From Achatina immaculata (lineage: Eukaryota > Mollusca > Gastropoda > Stylommatophora > Achatinidae): a stretch of 64,000 nt of DNA. Both the position numbers and the translations under genes were made by a program. The stretch lies in the NCBI GenBank assembly GCA_009760885.1, contig CM019708.1, forward strand, positions 17,536,689 to 17,600,688, given 5' to 3'. Positions 42,068-54,935 of the stretch are shown here, one piece after another. How positions within the stretch are numbered: the first letter of the stretch is position 1; each line of letters opens with the position of its first letter. The notes under the pieces are model-generated. The model saw only the letters and a program-made list of their open reading frames with translations, ran no database searches and was not told the origin of the DNA.

Positions 42068-42432
42068 TGAATGTAAAAGCTAGAGAAGAGTTCTTCAAAT
42101 ATCATGGACACAAAAAAGAACAAATATATCCACACTACAAGAACTTAATATTGAAGAAGGCTGGCTAGTAAAGAGGATTAAACAGAGAAAACGTAAATAT
42201 GTTGGACATATTAAACGTCATGAGAATTTAGAGAAGACCTTCTTGGAAGGGTACATAATGGGGAAAAAGAAAGAGAGGAAGACCACGGCGAAGATGGCTG
42301 CAAGACATCGGTGATAATCTGCAAATGGATGCATCAGCAGCAGGGCATCTTGCTTACAACCGAGAGGTCTACAGGAGAGCTGTTAGGGAGGCAAAGTTCC
42401 GCAAAGGGACATGCAAATGACTGACCGAGCGT
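42068..42432 (+). mobile_element. LINE-C 3' fragment
   Basis: It carries the CQEL-NIEEGWLVKRIKQRK-type block, a KKERKTTA/KRGRPR region and the terminal GATGCATCAGCAGCAGGGCA, ending in AAATGACTGAC. Confidence 0.85.
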
Positions 42433-42834
42433 GTGCCCTTTGTAAATGCTAATAATATATGCTCAGCTTGACGAGCATTAAGAAGTCAAGTTTACCGCGA
42501 CTTGTGTTACCAAGTGTGCCACAGTTTGAAAAAGTCTGGGAACCACTGCACCAGAGAATAAACTTTCTTAAAAAAAAAGCAACATTTCCACATTTTAAAA
42601 AATATGGGTATTTATCAGCATGCGGCGATCAAAGGTAGGATAACGGGACAATATGAGAAATGTGTTCTAGAGTAGGGGACATTTGGCGCCCAGACCAAAG
42701 TAATATAATACGATTCACAGGATAGATAACTAAAATACGGAATCGTCCTGTATACTAAAAGACAGCTGGTCAATTTAACCTCCGCTACTGTTACTACTAT
42801 TAGTGTAATATTTGAGATTTCAAGTGCTGAAACG

Positions 42835-43855
42835 TTCGTCCAGGCTATTAGTCCTATCCAGGCTACTAATCCTATCAAGGCTACTAATTCTATCCAGGCT
42901 ACTAATCCTATCAAGGCTACTAATTCTATCCAGGCTACTAATCCTATCCAGGCTGCTAATCCTATCAAGGCTACTAATTCTATCTAGGCTACTAATCCTA
43001 TCTAGGCTGCTAATCCTATCAAGGCTACTAATTCTATCCAGGCTACTAATCTTTTCAGGTTACTAATCGTATCCAAGCTACTAATTCTATCCAGGCTACT
43101 AATCCTTTGAGGCTACTAATCCTATCCAGGCTACTAATTCTATCCAGACTACTAATCCTATCCAGGCTACTAATTCTATCCAGACTACTAATCCTATCCA
43201 GGCTACTAATTCTATCCAGACTACTAATCCTTTCAGGCTACTAATTCTATCCAGACTACTAATCCTATCCAGGCTACTAATTCTATCCAGACTACTAATC
43301 CTTTCAGGATACTAATTCTATCCAGACTACTAATCCTATCCAGGCTACTAATTCTATCCAGACTACTAATCCTTTCAGGCTACTAATCCTATCCAGGCTA
43401 CTAATTCTATCCAGACTACTAATCCTTTCAGGCTACTAATTCTATCCAGACTACTAATCCTATCCAGGCTACTAATTCTATCCAGACTACTAATCCTTTC
43501 AGGCTACTAATTCTATCCAGACTACTAATCCTATCCAGGCTACTAATTCTATCCAGACTACTAATCCTTTCAGGCTACTAATTCTATCCAGACTACTAAT
43601 CCTTTCAGGCTACTAATTCTATCCAGACTACTAATCCTTTCAGGCTACTAATTCTATCCAGACTACTAATCCTTTCAGGCTACTAATTCTATCCAGACTA
43701 CTAATCCTATCCAGGCTACTAATTCTATCCAGACTACTAATCCTTTCAGGCTACTAATTCTATCCAGACTACTAATCCTATCCAGGCTACTAATTCTATC
43801 CAGACTACTAATCCTTTCAGGATACTAATTCTATCCAGGCTACTAATCTTATACT
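42835..43855. repeat. 17-18-bp minisatellite with alternating variants
   Basis: More than 50 units: CTACTAATTCTATCCAGA, CTACTAATCCTATCCAGG and the 17-bp CTACTAATCCTTTCAGG, arranged in repeating two- to four-unit blocks. Confidence 0.95.
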
Positions 43856-43859
43856 GAAA

Positions 43860-45050
43860 GAAACTAATTACATGCTTAAGTTCATGAGTAGCAGCGTCAA
43901 GGAAAAGTGAAATGCTCACTCTAAAGGCTGTCTACCGGCACCTGGTCAGATACCACACCAGCCCCACCCCCTTTTCTAGCAGGCCGCCTCACAACAAAGA
44001 GTAGCTGGAATTGACTTCGTCTATCTTTATGGTGGAGCCAACAGAGAAGTCTGTGATCACAGCTATCTAAGAGGGCATCTTCTCATATTACGTGCCCGCC
44101 CCACTACTTGAGGAAGAACTCTCTGACAGTATGATATCATTGCCATATATTATCGCCATCGTTAGCAGAGGCGAGAAGCACTCAATTTCACAACAAACAC
44201 AAACATAACAAACACAGTCACGACAAACACAACAAACACAAACATAACAAACATAGACACAACAAACAACATACAACTGCTGTAAGCTGTACCAGTGCAC
44301 GGGTACTTCAGCTGAAAATAAATGACAAGTACAGAAAGTGTCGAAATGTAAAAAACAAGATATAAAAAAAAGGATTGTGAAAGATACAACAAAATATAGG
44401 CCATAGATCTTCCTTGCTTGTGTAGATGTTGGGTAGTCAGGCTCTCCGTTCACACAGACTGGAAGGCGAATCTAGTGCTCTGGCCCCTATACCGAACATT
44501 GAAGCAAGCCTCGAGGTTTGTCGACTTCGCTGGCTGTGTGAGAGATAACAGACACGAGAGAAAATCGTCAAATAATTCATCTCCATCTGTTTTTTTTTTT
44601 TCTGTACGGCAGATGAGTTTCACCGAGAAAGCTGAGTAGCGAGTTTATTTCTTTACCTGGTGTGTAAGTCTTACCTTGGTGTGTTCCCACAAGACTTTGT
44701 TCCGGAGACCAAGTTATATTTTACGAGGGCTTCAACGTAAGTGTTTCATTTCTTGATAAACATGGATAATGTGATTGTCAAGGCCTGAGACAGCTCATAT
44801 GTTCATGTACAGTGGGGAGTTCACCAACGCACGTGAAAGGTGAGACATTACCTGGTCGTGTGCTTTTTATAAACTAGATACATTAATCCAGGTTTTGTTA
44901 TAAGACCTGTGTGTAGTGTTCCTCGATAAAAATTGCCAGATTATCTGTTACAATCTTATGCCTGTTTCTGATCTTCTATAGCGGATATTACTTCTTCTAC
45001 TGCCATCCTCACGACATTACAGATCGTGTCTGCCTGCAGAATGCAGTCAA
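43860..45050. other. Unassigned sequence
   Basis: A loose ACAAACATAACAAACA tract lies at 44190-44275. A 73-codon plus frame at 44418 is unsupported. Confidence 0.4.
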
Positions 45051-45054
45051 GCGA

Positions 45055-45312
45055 CATCTTTATTTGCTGTAATGTTTGCCATTTCAGCGCCCTCTTATGG
45101 GGGCGAAGACGCCCGATGAGGCAATCAGCGACCCATAGCTGATATGCCAGCGTCAGGGTTAGCGAGCCATAGCTGACCAAGACCCCGTCCCACCTCTCCG
45201 TGGTACCCCTAGTAACAGGCATAGCCTGGCTAACGGGGCAGTGATCGCCATAGTCCCCATGGTGGTGGAGTCTGTTAAAGAAGCATTGCACACCCCCCTG
45301 CTTTTTTAGCTG
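45055..45312. mobile_element. REP1 copy, possible ancestor type of the 47.5-kb array
   Basis: Contains TAGCTGATATGCCAGCGTCA, GGGTTAGCGAGCCATAGCTGACC, then the standard REP1 blocks. The AGCTGA-flanked interval is what is amplified at 47520-48270. Confidence 0.85.
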
Positions 45313-45479
45313 AAAAAAAGTATTTCTGATGAATGTTCTCAACATACTGACTGTGAGAACCACTGAACTACGGCAGTGTTTCTCAACCGGTTTCTACACT
45401 AGTGGTCTCCTTTTTTCCCACGAGAATGTTCTCTGCCGCCTAAGGTAACCATTGAAAAGGTTATTTACATCTTTTAGTA

Positions 45480-45598
45480 GAAGGCGAAAGAAAATCGGTG
45501 GTGCTCTCATGACTTACGCTGAGAACCGTTGTTTTAGTCGAATCCAAAAGAAAATCGGTGATATTCTCGTGGCTTACCGTGAGAACCGCTGATATGTG
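45480..45598. repeat. Tandem duplication of about 60 bp
   Basis: AAAGAAAATCGGTG...TGAGAACC occurs twice with scattered changes. Confidence 0.75.
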
Positions 45599-46059
45599 TG
45601 ATTATTAACAGATAAAATATTGAATGAAGTTCAAAACTTTGCCTTATTAAATGACTTTAAAAGGAAAAGGAAAAAAAACAGGGAAACATGAAGGATTTCA
45701 CTGTAGCAACCAGACCTTAGTTATTGATCAATTCGATTCTACATGTAATATTGATCAAAATGAGCACGATACAAACGTGTAGTCAAGGCAACAAGCGACC
45801 GTTTAATTTCTTGTGCAGAGCGATTTCTTGGGAATCGATACCCGCCGTCTGTGACACTGATCAATGCTAGTCGTTATCTGAAACTACACATGTGGGTAAT
45901 GTGTGTCCTCATGAATAATACAGACGTGAGTGTGTGTCATCTAGAACAGTATTAGTCAGTGGGTATGTGGGTATGTGTGTGTTCTCTAGAGTATTACACA
46001 TGTGGGTATGTGTTCTCTAAAAACAGTGCACATGTGGATATGTGTGTCCTTTAAAGCAT

Positions 46060-46320
46060 TACACACGTGGGTATGTGTGTCGTCTTGAACAGTACACATG
46101 TGGGTGTGTATGTCGTCTTGAACAATACACATGTGGATGTGTGTATGTCGTCTTGAACAATACACATGTGGGTGTGTGTATGTCGTCTTGAACAATACAC
46201 ATGTGGGTGTGTATGTCGTCTTGAACAATACACATGTGGGTGTGTATGTCGTCTTGAACAATACACATGTGGGTGTGTATGTCGTCTTGAACGATACACA
46301 TGTGGGCTTGTGTGTCCCAT
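46060..46320. repeat. 33-bp minisatellite with CA/TG-rich units
   Basis: About eight units with ACATGTGGGTGTGTATGTCG and TCTTGAACAATAC. Degenerate related units reach back to about 45960. Confidence 0.92.
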
Positions 46321-46324
46321 TGAC

Positions 46325-47330
46325 TAATGCATTTTATCAACGTGTTAGAAGGTCTTCGATATATAGTTATATATATATATATATAGTTTTATACTTCTAT
46401 AATTTCAACGTGTATAGTCTTCAGGATTTCAGATCTGTGCTATCTTAAGTTGTGTGTGCTACACCAGTCAAGATAGACTGTAAACGTGTGATTCTCACAG
46501 CTGATCCACCAGCGAAGACACAACTTCTGAAGAGAACTGCTACCATGACAGTTTCTTGCATGTATGCTCCCTTCCCCCCCCCCCCCCCCCCCGCCTTTTT
46601 GTGGTTAAATTTCAGGTGCTGTACTTTCTTCTTCAGTGTACATATGGTCCCCGGTTTACTGCAGAGGAGTTTCGTTCAGCTGTAAGACGAATACCTTCTC
46701 TAGTGACATTGTTTTCTGTTCATGTTCACTGTTATGGCTTTTCGTCATCACATCAAGGCGTGCAGTTTCCCGTACACATATTTTATGCGGGTCAAAACTG
46801 CCACCTTCCTTATCCATACAATCTACCGGGAAGTCTTTCCGTCTTCTTCAAGTCTTTCCGTTTAAAGTCAGGTTCTTAAGAGTTTGTCTTTCGCTTTGAC
46901 TCTTTTGACGGTAAATATCAAATGAATATCTCTGTCCTGCGTCGAGTTTCAACCGATTTGTGGCAGAAAATGTGACATTTGACGGTTTGTGACGATTTTA
47001 GGTGACTTGACCCACCGTAACTGCGAGTAGTCGTAATTCGAGTACGCTGTAAATCGGTGACCACCTTTAGTGCTTTAGTACGAAGCACATTTTCTTTCAC
47101 CGAACACGCGACACACATGTTAGGTCTGTGTGTTGCTGTCAGTATGCGAGGATGTCGTAGCAGCACATTAATAACATCACAAGGAAAGTGAGCTGTAATG
47201 ATGTTCTTTAAACCTCGAGGCCGGATTTAAGAATCAAGTTTCTCGGGTCCCTCTAGGACTGCAGAGAGTGCATTGATACACGCCTCGTAGCAGCGTCTTC
47301 TGGAGGGGAAAGAAGACGTTTTTCATTTGC
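46325..47330. other. Unassigned sequence with a TA tract and a 19-C run
   Basis: TA repeats lie near 46361-46385; the C run is at 46574-46592. Several overlapping open frames of 75-107 codons (46452-46899) share the run and lack support. Confidence 0.4.
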
Positions 47331-47331
47331 T

Positions 47332-47421
47332 GTGAGCTGACGGCCTGCATGAAGGATCGTGTGCTCTGGAGAAGCATAATAGGCAACGCCAGTCGGCACG
47401 GCACCTGATGATGATGATGTG
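47332..47421 (+). mobile_element. LINE-A 3' end (short)
   Basis: GAGCTGACGGCCTGCATGAA to GGCAACGCCAGTCGGCACGG, then CACCTGATGATGATGATG. Confidence 0.87.
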
Positions 47422-47519
47422 AGTAGGTGGTCTTGAAGAGATCCTGGAGAGGAAAGTAATGAAGGCAGTAACGTCTGTCTAATAAATCGAGGCCAGGACG
47501 CTGTCCGACATAGTAATCA

Positions 47520-48270
47520 GTGGCACATAGCTGACATGTTAGCGTCAGGGTTGACGAACCATAGTTGACATGTTAGTGTCAGGGTTGACGAACCATAGTT
47601 GACATGTTAGTGTCAGGGTTGACGAACCATAGTTGACATGTTAGTGTCAGGGTTGACGAACCATAGTTGACATGTTAGTGTCAGGGTTGACGAACCATAG
47701 TTGACATGTTAGTGTCAGGGTTGACGAACCATAGTTGACATGTTAGCGTCAGGGTTGACGAACCATAGTTGACATGTTAGTGTCAGGGTTGACGAACCAT
47801 AGTTGACATGTTAGTGTCAGGGTTGACGAAACATAGTTGACATGTTAGTGTCAGGGTTGACAAACCATAGTCGACATGTTAGAGTCAGGGTTGACGAACC
47901 ATAGCTGACACGTTAGCGTCAGGGTTGATGAAGCAGTTGACATGTTAGTGTCAGGGTTGACGAAGAATAGTTGACATGTTAGTGCCAGGGTTGACACACC
48001 ATAGTTGACATGTTAGTGTCAGGGTTGACAAACCATAGTTGACATGTTAGTGTCAGGGTTGACACACCATAGTTGACATGTTAGTGTCAGGGTTGACAAA
48101 CCATAGTTGACATGTTAGTGTCAGGGTTGACAAACCATAGTTGACATGTTAGCGTCAGGGTTGACGAACCATAGTTGACATGTTAGCGTCAGGGTTGACG
48201 AACCATAGTTGACATGTTAGTGTCAGGGTTGACAAACCATAGTTGACATGTTAGTGTCAGGGTTGACAAA
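47520..48270. repeat. 34-bp minisatellite grown from REP1
   Basis: About 22 units with AGTTGACATGTTAGTGTCAG and GGTTGACGAACCAT. The unit equals the REP1 interval between its two AGCTGA motifs, and the array runs directly into the remainder of a REP1 copy at 48272. Confidence 0.93.
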
Positions 48271-48271
48271 G

Positions 48272-48512
48272 ACCCTGAACCAACTCTCTCATGTAAAAGG
48301 CCTAGCCTGACTAACGGGGCAGGAATGCCCATAGTTCTCATGGTGGTGGAGTCTACTAAAGAAGTACTGCACATTTTCTTCTGTTTAGCTCCACTCATGG
48401 GCTTAAAAATAGGTGGCATGACCCGCTCCCAGTCCGACACAGTGCTGTGCTTCAACATCCTCGCCGCATCGGCTGAAAAAAACATCAGCTCGCAATTCCA
48501 GGCAGAAGAAGA
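48272..48512. mobile_element. REP1 copy (right part)
   Basis: AAAGACCCTGAACCAACTCT, CTCATGGTGGTGGAGTCTAC, and CCTCGCCGCATCGGCTGAAA in REP1 order. Confidence 0.82.
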
Positions 48513-48929
48513 AGAATCTGTTGTAACTCTCACACATGTACTCTTCCTCTCCTATATAGCTCAATTCATCTTCAAAGAGTGTCTATGCTTCCTTCTTCTG
48601 TCGACACTCCCGTAGCTCAGAATAGCGTTGACTGCATTCACATCACTTGGCAATCCTCATTTTTTCCCCCTCCATGTCTGTGTTGTCTCCAGTTAAGAAA
48701 TGAGACCAACAGGAACGAAGCCATTCCCATTTTAAAAATGTATTTATGTTTCCCATTCAGTGCACGTGGGACTAAAAGTGCTAGCTACCTTTTTTTTCCA
48801 TACAAGCCGGGGACGGTCTCAAAGATTACCTACGGTTTTCTTAGAAGATAGACAGGCGAAAGAGCGCCAGGTTTTTTTTTTCTCTCTGAAGTGTAAGATA
48901 TACTCATTATGTGGTCGGGATGTGTTTCT

Positions 48930-49310
48930 TGATGTGTTAATGATGTTCTTATGGCATGTTTATGATGTGTGAGTGATGTTCTCGTGGTATGTTTATGATG
49001 TGTGAGTGATATTCTCATGGCATGTTTGTGATGTGTTAATGATGTTCTCGTGGTATGTTTATGATGTGTGAGTGATGTTCTCATGGCATGTTTATGTTGT
49101 GTTAATGATGTTCTCATGGCATGTTTTTGATGTGTGAGTGATGTTCTCGTGGCATGTTTATGATGTGTTAGTGATGTTCTCATGGCATGTTTATGATGTG
49201 TTAGTGATGTTCTCGTGGCATGTTTATGATGTTTCAGTAATGTTCTCTTGACATGTTTATGATGTTTTAGTGATGTTCTTATGGCATGTTTATGATGTGT
49301 CAGTCATCAT
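48930..49310. repeat. 33-bp minisatellite
   Basis: About 11 units with GTGATGTTCTCATGGCATGT and TTATGATGTG. Ends in a CAT-repeat and CTT-repeat tract. Confidence 0.93.
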
Positions 49311-49389
49311 CATCATCATCATCGTCTTCTTCTTCTTCTTCTTGTTTCCTCTTTATACGATACTGCCTGAGGTCACACATTTTTTCACC

Positions 49390-50710
49390 CCCCCCCCCCC
49401 CCTGGCTTTAACTTACATTTCATTTCCCAGACTTTCGCAACTGAGACTGAGGTGGGCTTGTGTTCAAGAAATTCAAAATGAAAGAAGAATGAACAGTTTG
49501 TGGTCTCATAAATCTTTTCTAATGTTCATTTCTCACATGTAGGTTTCACAGCTTAGAGCAGGAAAGGGTTCAAGTTTTCAGAAACTCGTAACTAGACGTG
49601 GTCTTGTGATCATTTTCTTTCGACGAAAGGGAAGTAAAGGTAGGAAATTATGTATAAAGAACACGGGGCGATCTTGGTGGTAGAAGCATACGAAGAAGAA
49701 GAAGAAACAGAAGATGTCTAAAAAAAAAAACAACATTGCGATTGTTTATTGGCCCGAGTTGAAGATAAGTGCTTGTTTGCGTTAGTGGGGGGTCGCTTTT
49801 TTCATTGCATTACTTGTACACCACTGAAGAAGGCGAGCACACGCTTCTTCCTCGATCGCGCAAGGAATGTACTGATCATGCTGCTCTAACCTACTGTAGA
49901 CTCTGCTGGTGAATTCACAAAAAAGGAGGAGGAGATCCAAACATTAAGAAACCGTTCTCCTCCCCCCCCCTTTCCTCTCCAATATTCGGAGATGCCAGAA
50001 GATGGCCAAGGAAACACATCACCATCGGCTCTCCTGGTCTCTTTCTACTGAGATCTTCTCTTATTGTTTACTCCCCTAACTTTTGACTCTCCCGAGCCGC
50101 TTACACTGTTGGGGCGCTTTAAACAGCAAAAATCAAATATATGGACAACTAGAAACTACACCACGCACTTGTGTCAGGAAGTTCAAGGTAGAGAGTGTTG
50201 CTAGCACAGGTTGTCAGAGGTGAAGGACTGATCAGCGGACACCAAGGTGACACAAAGACCTTCACAAAGAGATGCCTGTTGTGAAACCATGGCTGTAGTG
50301 TATCGTGGAAAGCACATGACGCAACTTTGGCTCTGATAGACTGTGGGGGTTGTGCGTGGCGCAGACACGACTTAAGTGAATCATGGATTGCCCTGTACTA
50401 CAACAATGTTACAGGGGCGGGGACAGTGTGAAGCAGTAGATACGCAGTAAATTTTAATTGTAACATAAACAATCAATTCTTAAAATAATCAATCCTTAAA
50501 ATAACCAATTCTTAAAATAATCGTCGTCTTGTGCCACCTACACAAGGAAAGTTGACGACAATGGAGCTCATCATGACTGTACGCTTGATCTGGAATGGTG
50601 TCCCATGCGTATTACATTGGGGGGGGGGTGGGGTTGTGTCCCTATGATATTCAGTGTGTTATCGCAGCTGTAAGTATATGAATTAGCCCAATACGCGTGC
50701 GTTTATAAAT
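49390..50710. other. Unassigned sequence
   Basis: A 15-C run lies at 49388-49402 and a G run at 50619-50628. A (GAA)n tract near 49690 could be a LINE tail. AATCCTTAAAATAA-type triplets are repeated at 50470-50520. Confidence 0.4.
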
Positions 50711-50714
50711 TTTA

Positions 50715-51015
50715 AAAAAATGTATTCACATTGTTGGCTAAGTGGTCTGGCGTTCGGCCTACTAATCCGGTGGTACCTGGTTCAGTTCCCAGCAGTGGAG
50801 ACTTTCTGGAACTGCCACACCAAAAAAAAGGCCCCAGGGTCCACCCAGCCTCTAAAAATGGGTACCAGAGAAACTTGGGAAGGTAAATGCAGCCAAGCGT
50901 GAAACTGACCACATCAGACTTTTATGCCCGCCGAAGGTCTTGGAGATACGGGCCTGACACCGTGTGCCCAGTATGTGCATTAATGGCCGGGGGACATGGA
51001 TTTTCCCCTTTTTAT
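50715..51015 (+). mobile_element. SINE1 copy, well kept
   Basis: A box TTGGCTAAGTGGTCTGGCG, B box CTGGTTCAGTTCCC, the body CCACCCAGCCTCTAAAAATG, then CCGAAGGTCTTGGAGATACG and GGCCTGACACC. Confidence 0.87.
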
Positions 51016-51319
51016 CTATTCACATTGTCCCTAGTATTTTTTTCTCCCGATATTTGGTCGTAAAATATTTGTCTATCTTTTCTCACATAACGAATCCATA
51101 ATTGTGATATATTTATTTAATATAATTTATATATGACAGTGTGGTACCCGGGACTTGGACAAGTGCCTTGGAAGCAAAGAATAGGACCACTGTACCCTAC
51201 CAGGCATGATCGTAAGAGGCGACTAAGGAGGGTTCGGCATAAGGCCAGGAAGCCTATCTGGTTAAAAAAAACCCCACCAGGCTGCTACAGAAACAGAAAC
51301 AAGGGACAAAAATAAACGC

Positions 51320-51900
51320 AGACGGAAGGAGAAAAGCGTATCAGGACATCAAAAGCAGACTTACTAGAGCTAACCAGGCTTTTGCAATGATGCAGGCTAT
51401 ATGGAAGTCTTAAAAAAAAAAAAAAAACTAAGCACGAAGATGAAAATCAGCATATTTAAGAGTAATGTTCTAAGTGTACTACTCTGTGGAAGTGAATGCT
51501 GGAAAATCTTCAAAACTATAGAAAACAAGTTGAATTCTTTCCAGTCTAAATGTTTACGAAGAATTAGAAGAATATTTTGGCCAAACATCGTAATAAATGA
51601 TATCTTGTTGGCAGAAAAGCAGATGAAGCCACTGGTGGCAATTAGTGAGAAAAGTCGCTGGCGATGGTTGGGACATATGCTCCGAATGACTGACAACTCA
51701 CTACCAAAAATTAGCACTAAGATGGACACCACAGGGGAACAGAAGTAAGGGTAGACCAAAAGAGACATAGAGAAGAACAACAAAGAGGATGTTGAGCAAT
51801 AGAGGGCTCACCTGGGCAATAGTGGAAAAAAAGACAAAGGTCAGGCGTTTATGGAAAACCCTTGCGGAAGCATCACGTGCCTTAGGCACTTAAGGTTCAG
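51320..51900 (+). mobile_element. LINE-E C-terminal relic with GA tail
   Basis: Reads KSNVLSVLLCGSECWKIFKT, LNSFQSKCLRRIRRIFWPN, SRWRWLGHMLRMTDNSLPKI, then (after a frameshift) SKGRPKET and RGLTWAIVEKK, ending ALGT and a stop. An extra A run (about 51411-51427) breaks the frame upstream. The 3' end GGTTCAGA passes into (GA)n. Confidence 0.87.
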
Positions 51901-51927
51901 AGAGAGCGAGAGAGAGAGAGAGAGAGA
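51901..51927. repeat. GA microsatellite on a LINE tail
   Basis: GAGAGAGCGAGAGAGAGAGA begins at the LINE-E terminus. Confidence 0.95.
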
Positions 51928-52214
51928 TGACTTCAGTTTTACACATTTTTTTTAAAGATTTATTTCCCTTGTTTTTGTTGTAGGTTATAGCTAGGATATA
52001 ATTTCACGTTTCATAAAGGTTTTTAGTTTTCAGACACATTTAAATGTCATTGTCCGAGTTTTTTTCATGTATAAGTTCATATGTTGTGGTTATGATACAT
52101 ATCTAGGATCTTTGGTTTAATATTATACTCGTTCGGGTTTTATTCTGTGAAGAAGCGACGAAAGCCTTTGATGTCTCTTTTTATTATTCAGAAATTGTAA
52201 AAATACATTTCATC

Positions 52215-52915
52215 AATATTTCTGTGAATAGCTGTAATGAATATCTGTAGTGAATTGCTGTAGTGAATGGCTGTGTGAATAGCTGTACGGAATGGCCGTG
52301 CGAATAGCTGTACGGAATGGCTGTGCGAATAGCTGTACGGAATGGCTGTGCGAATAGCTGTACGAAATGGCTGTGTGAATAGCTGTACGGAATGGCTGTG
52401 CGAATAGCTGTACGGAATGGCTGTGCGAATAGCTGTACGGAATGGCTGTGCGAATAGCTGTAGCGAATGGCTGTGCGAATAGCTGTACGGAATGCCTGTG
52501 CGAATAGCTGTACGGAATGGCTGTGCGAATAGCTGTACGGAATGCCTGTGCGAATAGCTGTACGGAATGGCTGTGCGAATAGCTGTACGGAATGGCTGTG
52601 CGAATAGCTGTACGGAATGGCTGTGCGAATAGCTGTACGGAATGCCTGTGCGAATAGCTGTAGCGAATGGCTGTGCGAATAGCTGTACGGAATGCCTGTG
52701 CGAATAGCTGTACGGAATGGCTGTGCGAATAGCTGTATGAAATGGCTGTCCGAATAGCTGTACGGAATGGCTGTGTGAATAGCTGTACGGAATGGCTGTG
52801 TGAATAGGTGTAGTGAATGGCTGTAGCGAATGGTTGTAGAGAATGGTTTGTAGTGAATGACTGTAGCGAATGGTTTGTAGAGAATAGCTGTAGTGAATAG
52901 CTATAGTAAATGACT
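52215..52915. repeat. 25-bp minisatellite
   Basis: About 27 units containing GAATAGCTGTACGGAATGGC and TGTGC. TACGGAATG and TAGCGAATG variants recur in blocks; edges are degenerate. Confidence 0.95.
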
Positions 52916-53164
52916 TCATGTTTTACAGTTGGTACCTGAAGGGTGAAACATCACAACGTTATCAGTTATAACATGAATTTGCGAGACATGTGTGAAGTAC
53001 ATGTATGAAGTACATGTATGACTGATTTTGAATGTATTCGATCTTTTGAAAACGGAGGAAAAAATATGCACAGAATCACCCACGTCACGTGACTGTCCTC
53101 TTTTATTTTTCTTGTCCCTTTTAAAAAACGGAATTTTCCGTGATTGCTCATTTCTTTTGGTAAA

Positions 53165-53250
53165 GTCATTATTTTAGGATCTTTATTTTTAAAGGGTAAG
53201 GAATTGGGCACGCAGGCCCGTTTTACATTCTGCCCTTCATCACTCCATCT
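53165..53250 (-). mobile_element. Short dispersed repeat REP3
   Basis: The minus strand GGGCAGAATGTAAAACGGGC ... TTTAAAAATAAAGAT matches 58130-58205. AATAAA near one end suggests a retroposon terminus. Confidence 0.7.
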
Positions 53251-53259
53251 TTCATTCTT

Positions 53260-53815
53260 CCCACACACTCGATTTAATACAAATTACGTGATGAAAAAAC
53301 ATTTTAAAAAAAGAGTGCAAAATTAAACAATTACATTCACAGTATAAGAGAATTTAACTGACCTAACAAAATAGCGAGCGCACACACACAGGTATATACA
53401 TAAACAAAAATACATTTTTTTGTTCAGTTCTTTTAACAAACTCAGGTTAGACCGATTCTCTACAAATGAGCAGTCATTCTGTCGACACGATCGCAGGTTT
53501 TGTGCCAATTCTCTACAAATGTGAAGTTATTCTATCTAGTTAGCGCTCTCAAAGGATGGTACACTTGTTGGCTTATCTAATCTGTATACAACTTTCCCGG
53601 CAAAACCCAGCAGTGTAAGCCATGTTTTTTTTTTAAACACTTCCTAGCGAGTGAATGATAAGAAAAGAGAAAGTATTAGTTGAGTTGAGAATAAGAGCAT
53701 TAAGCAACATTTTGGGAACTGCTTTAGAATACTAAAGAAGAAGTGGAGAGGGCCAAGATATTACAGGAATAAGTAGTTTGGGCCTCGAGATCATGATATA
53801 TATGATCATCATGTC
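53260..53815. other. Unassigned sequence
   Basis: No exon or element recognised. Confidence 0.4.
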
Positions 53816-53819
53816 TCTA

Positions 53820-54320
53820 GAGAATGTTGGACCCTTGTTGGATCTGCGGCTTCTTGATCTTTAGTTTGTTGGATCTCAAGCCTGTAGGATCTCTAGTTTG
53901 TTGGATATATATCCTACTGGATATCTAGCCTAATGAATTCCCAGTTTGTTGGATATATAACTTGTTGGATCTCAAACTTGCTGGATCTCCACCTTTTTGG
54001 ATCGTCACCTTGTTGGATCTCTATATTGTTGAATCTCTATCTGTTGGATATCCAGCTTGTTGGATCTCCATCTTGTTGGATTCCCAGCTTGTTGGATTTC
54101 CGTCTTGTTGAATCTGCATCTTATGTGTTTATCTTCAGCTTGTTGAATCTCCAGTTTCTTGAATCTCGAGCTAAACGTTAGCTGGATATCAATTTGTTGG
54201 ATCTCCAGCTTGTTTTATATCCATCCTTTTTTTTAATCTCTAGCTTATTGCATTGACAGCTTGTTGAATCGCCAGTTTGCTGGATCTCCAGCTTGTAGGA
54301 TCTCTGACTTGTTTTCTAAC
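53820..54320. repeat. Degenerate 15-17-bp minisatellite (TTGTTGGATCTC)
   Basis: About 30 loose units around CTTGTTGGATCTCCAG. Confidence 0.85.
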
Positions 54321-54364
54321 TCTTGATGATTTCATGGTCCACATGACCAGATTAATGCCAGTCT

Positions 54365-54700
54365 CACGACATCTGCTGAGCCGTCAATCCTTCTGTCAGT
54401 CCTCTTATCAGTCCTCTTGTCAATTCTCTTATCAGGTCTCTTGTCAATCCTCTTATCAGTCCTCTTGTCAGTCCTTTTATCAGTCCTCTTGTCAATTCTC
54501 TTATCAGTCCTCTTGTCAATCCTCTTATCAGTCCTCTTATCAGTCCTCTTATCAGTCCTATTGTCAGTCCTCTTATCAATCCTCTTGTAAGTCCTCTTGT
54601 CAGTCCTCTTGTCAGTCCTCTTGTAAGTCCTCTTGTCAATCCTCTTGTCAGTCCTCTTGTCAGTCCTCTTATCAATCCTCTTTTAAGTCCTCTTGTCAGA
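54365..54700. repeat. 12-bp minisatellite at the edge of REP2
   Basis: About 27 units of CAGTCCTCTTGT or CAGTCCTCTTAT. The same motif is present only two to three times next to REP2 copy 1 at 40000-40020. Confidence 0.95.
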
Positions 54701-54935
54701 GATTTATTTAGACCTTGACAATACCAGCATTCTCCCATAGAGATCTCTCGTGCACGTTGTTCTCTTGCAGTGAAAAGTTTGCTGGCCATAAACCAGGCAG
54801 GAGGTCTCATCGTGTTGCTCCCCGTAAACAGGCTGTTGCAACAAGGCAACCTGGACAACAAAATGGGATCCAAGTGGTCCGAGATATGGTGAAGCCGTCT
54901 GCGTATCTCTATGAGTTATATATTGTGTTAGCCCA
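54700..54935. mobile_element. REP2, copy 2
   Basis: Matches 40030-40260 almost base for base through GCGTATCTCTATGAGTTA, then enters a CCTA microsatellite. Confidence 0.8.

Noticed and set aside
42615..43066. Leu/Ile/Ser repeat proteins on both strands
   Set aside because: 18-bp minisatellite in a multiple-of-three period; no gene signals.
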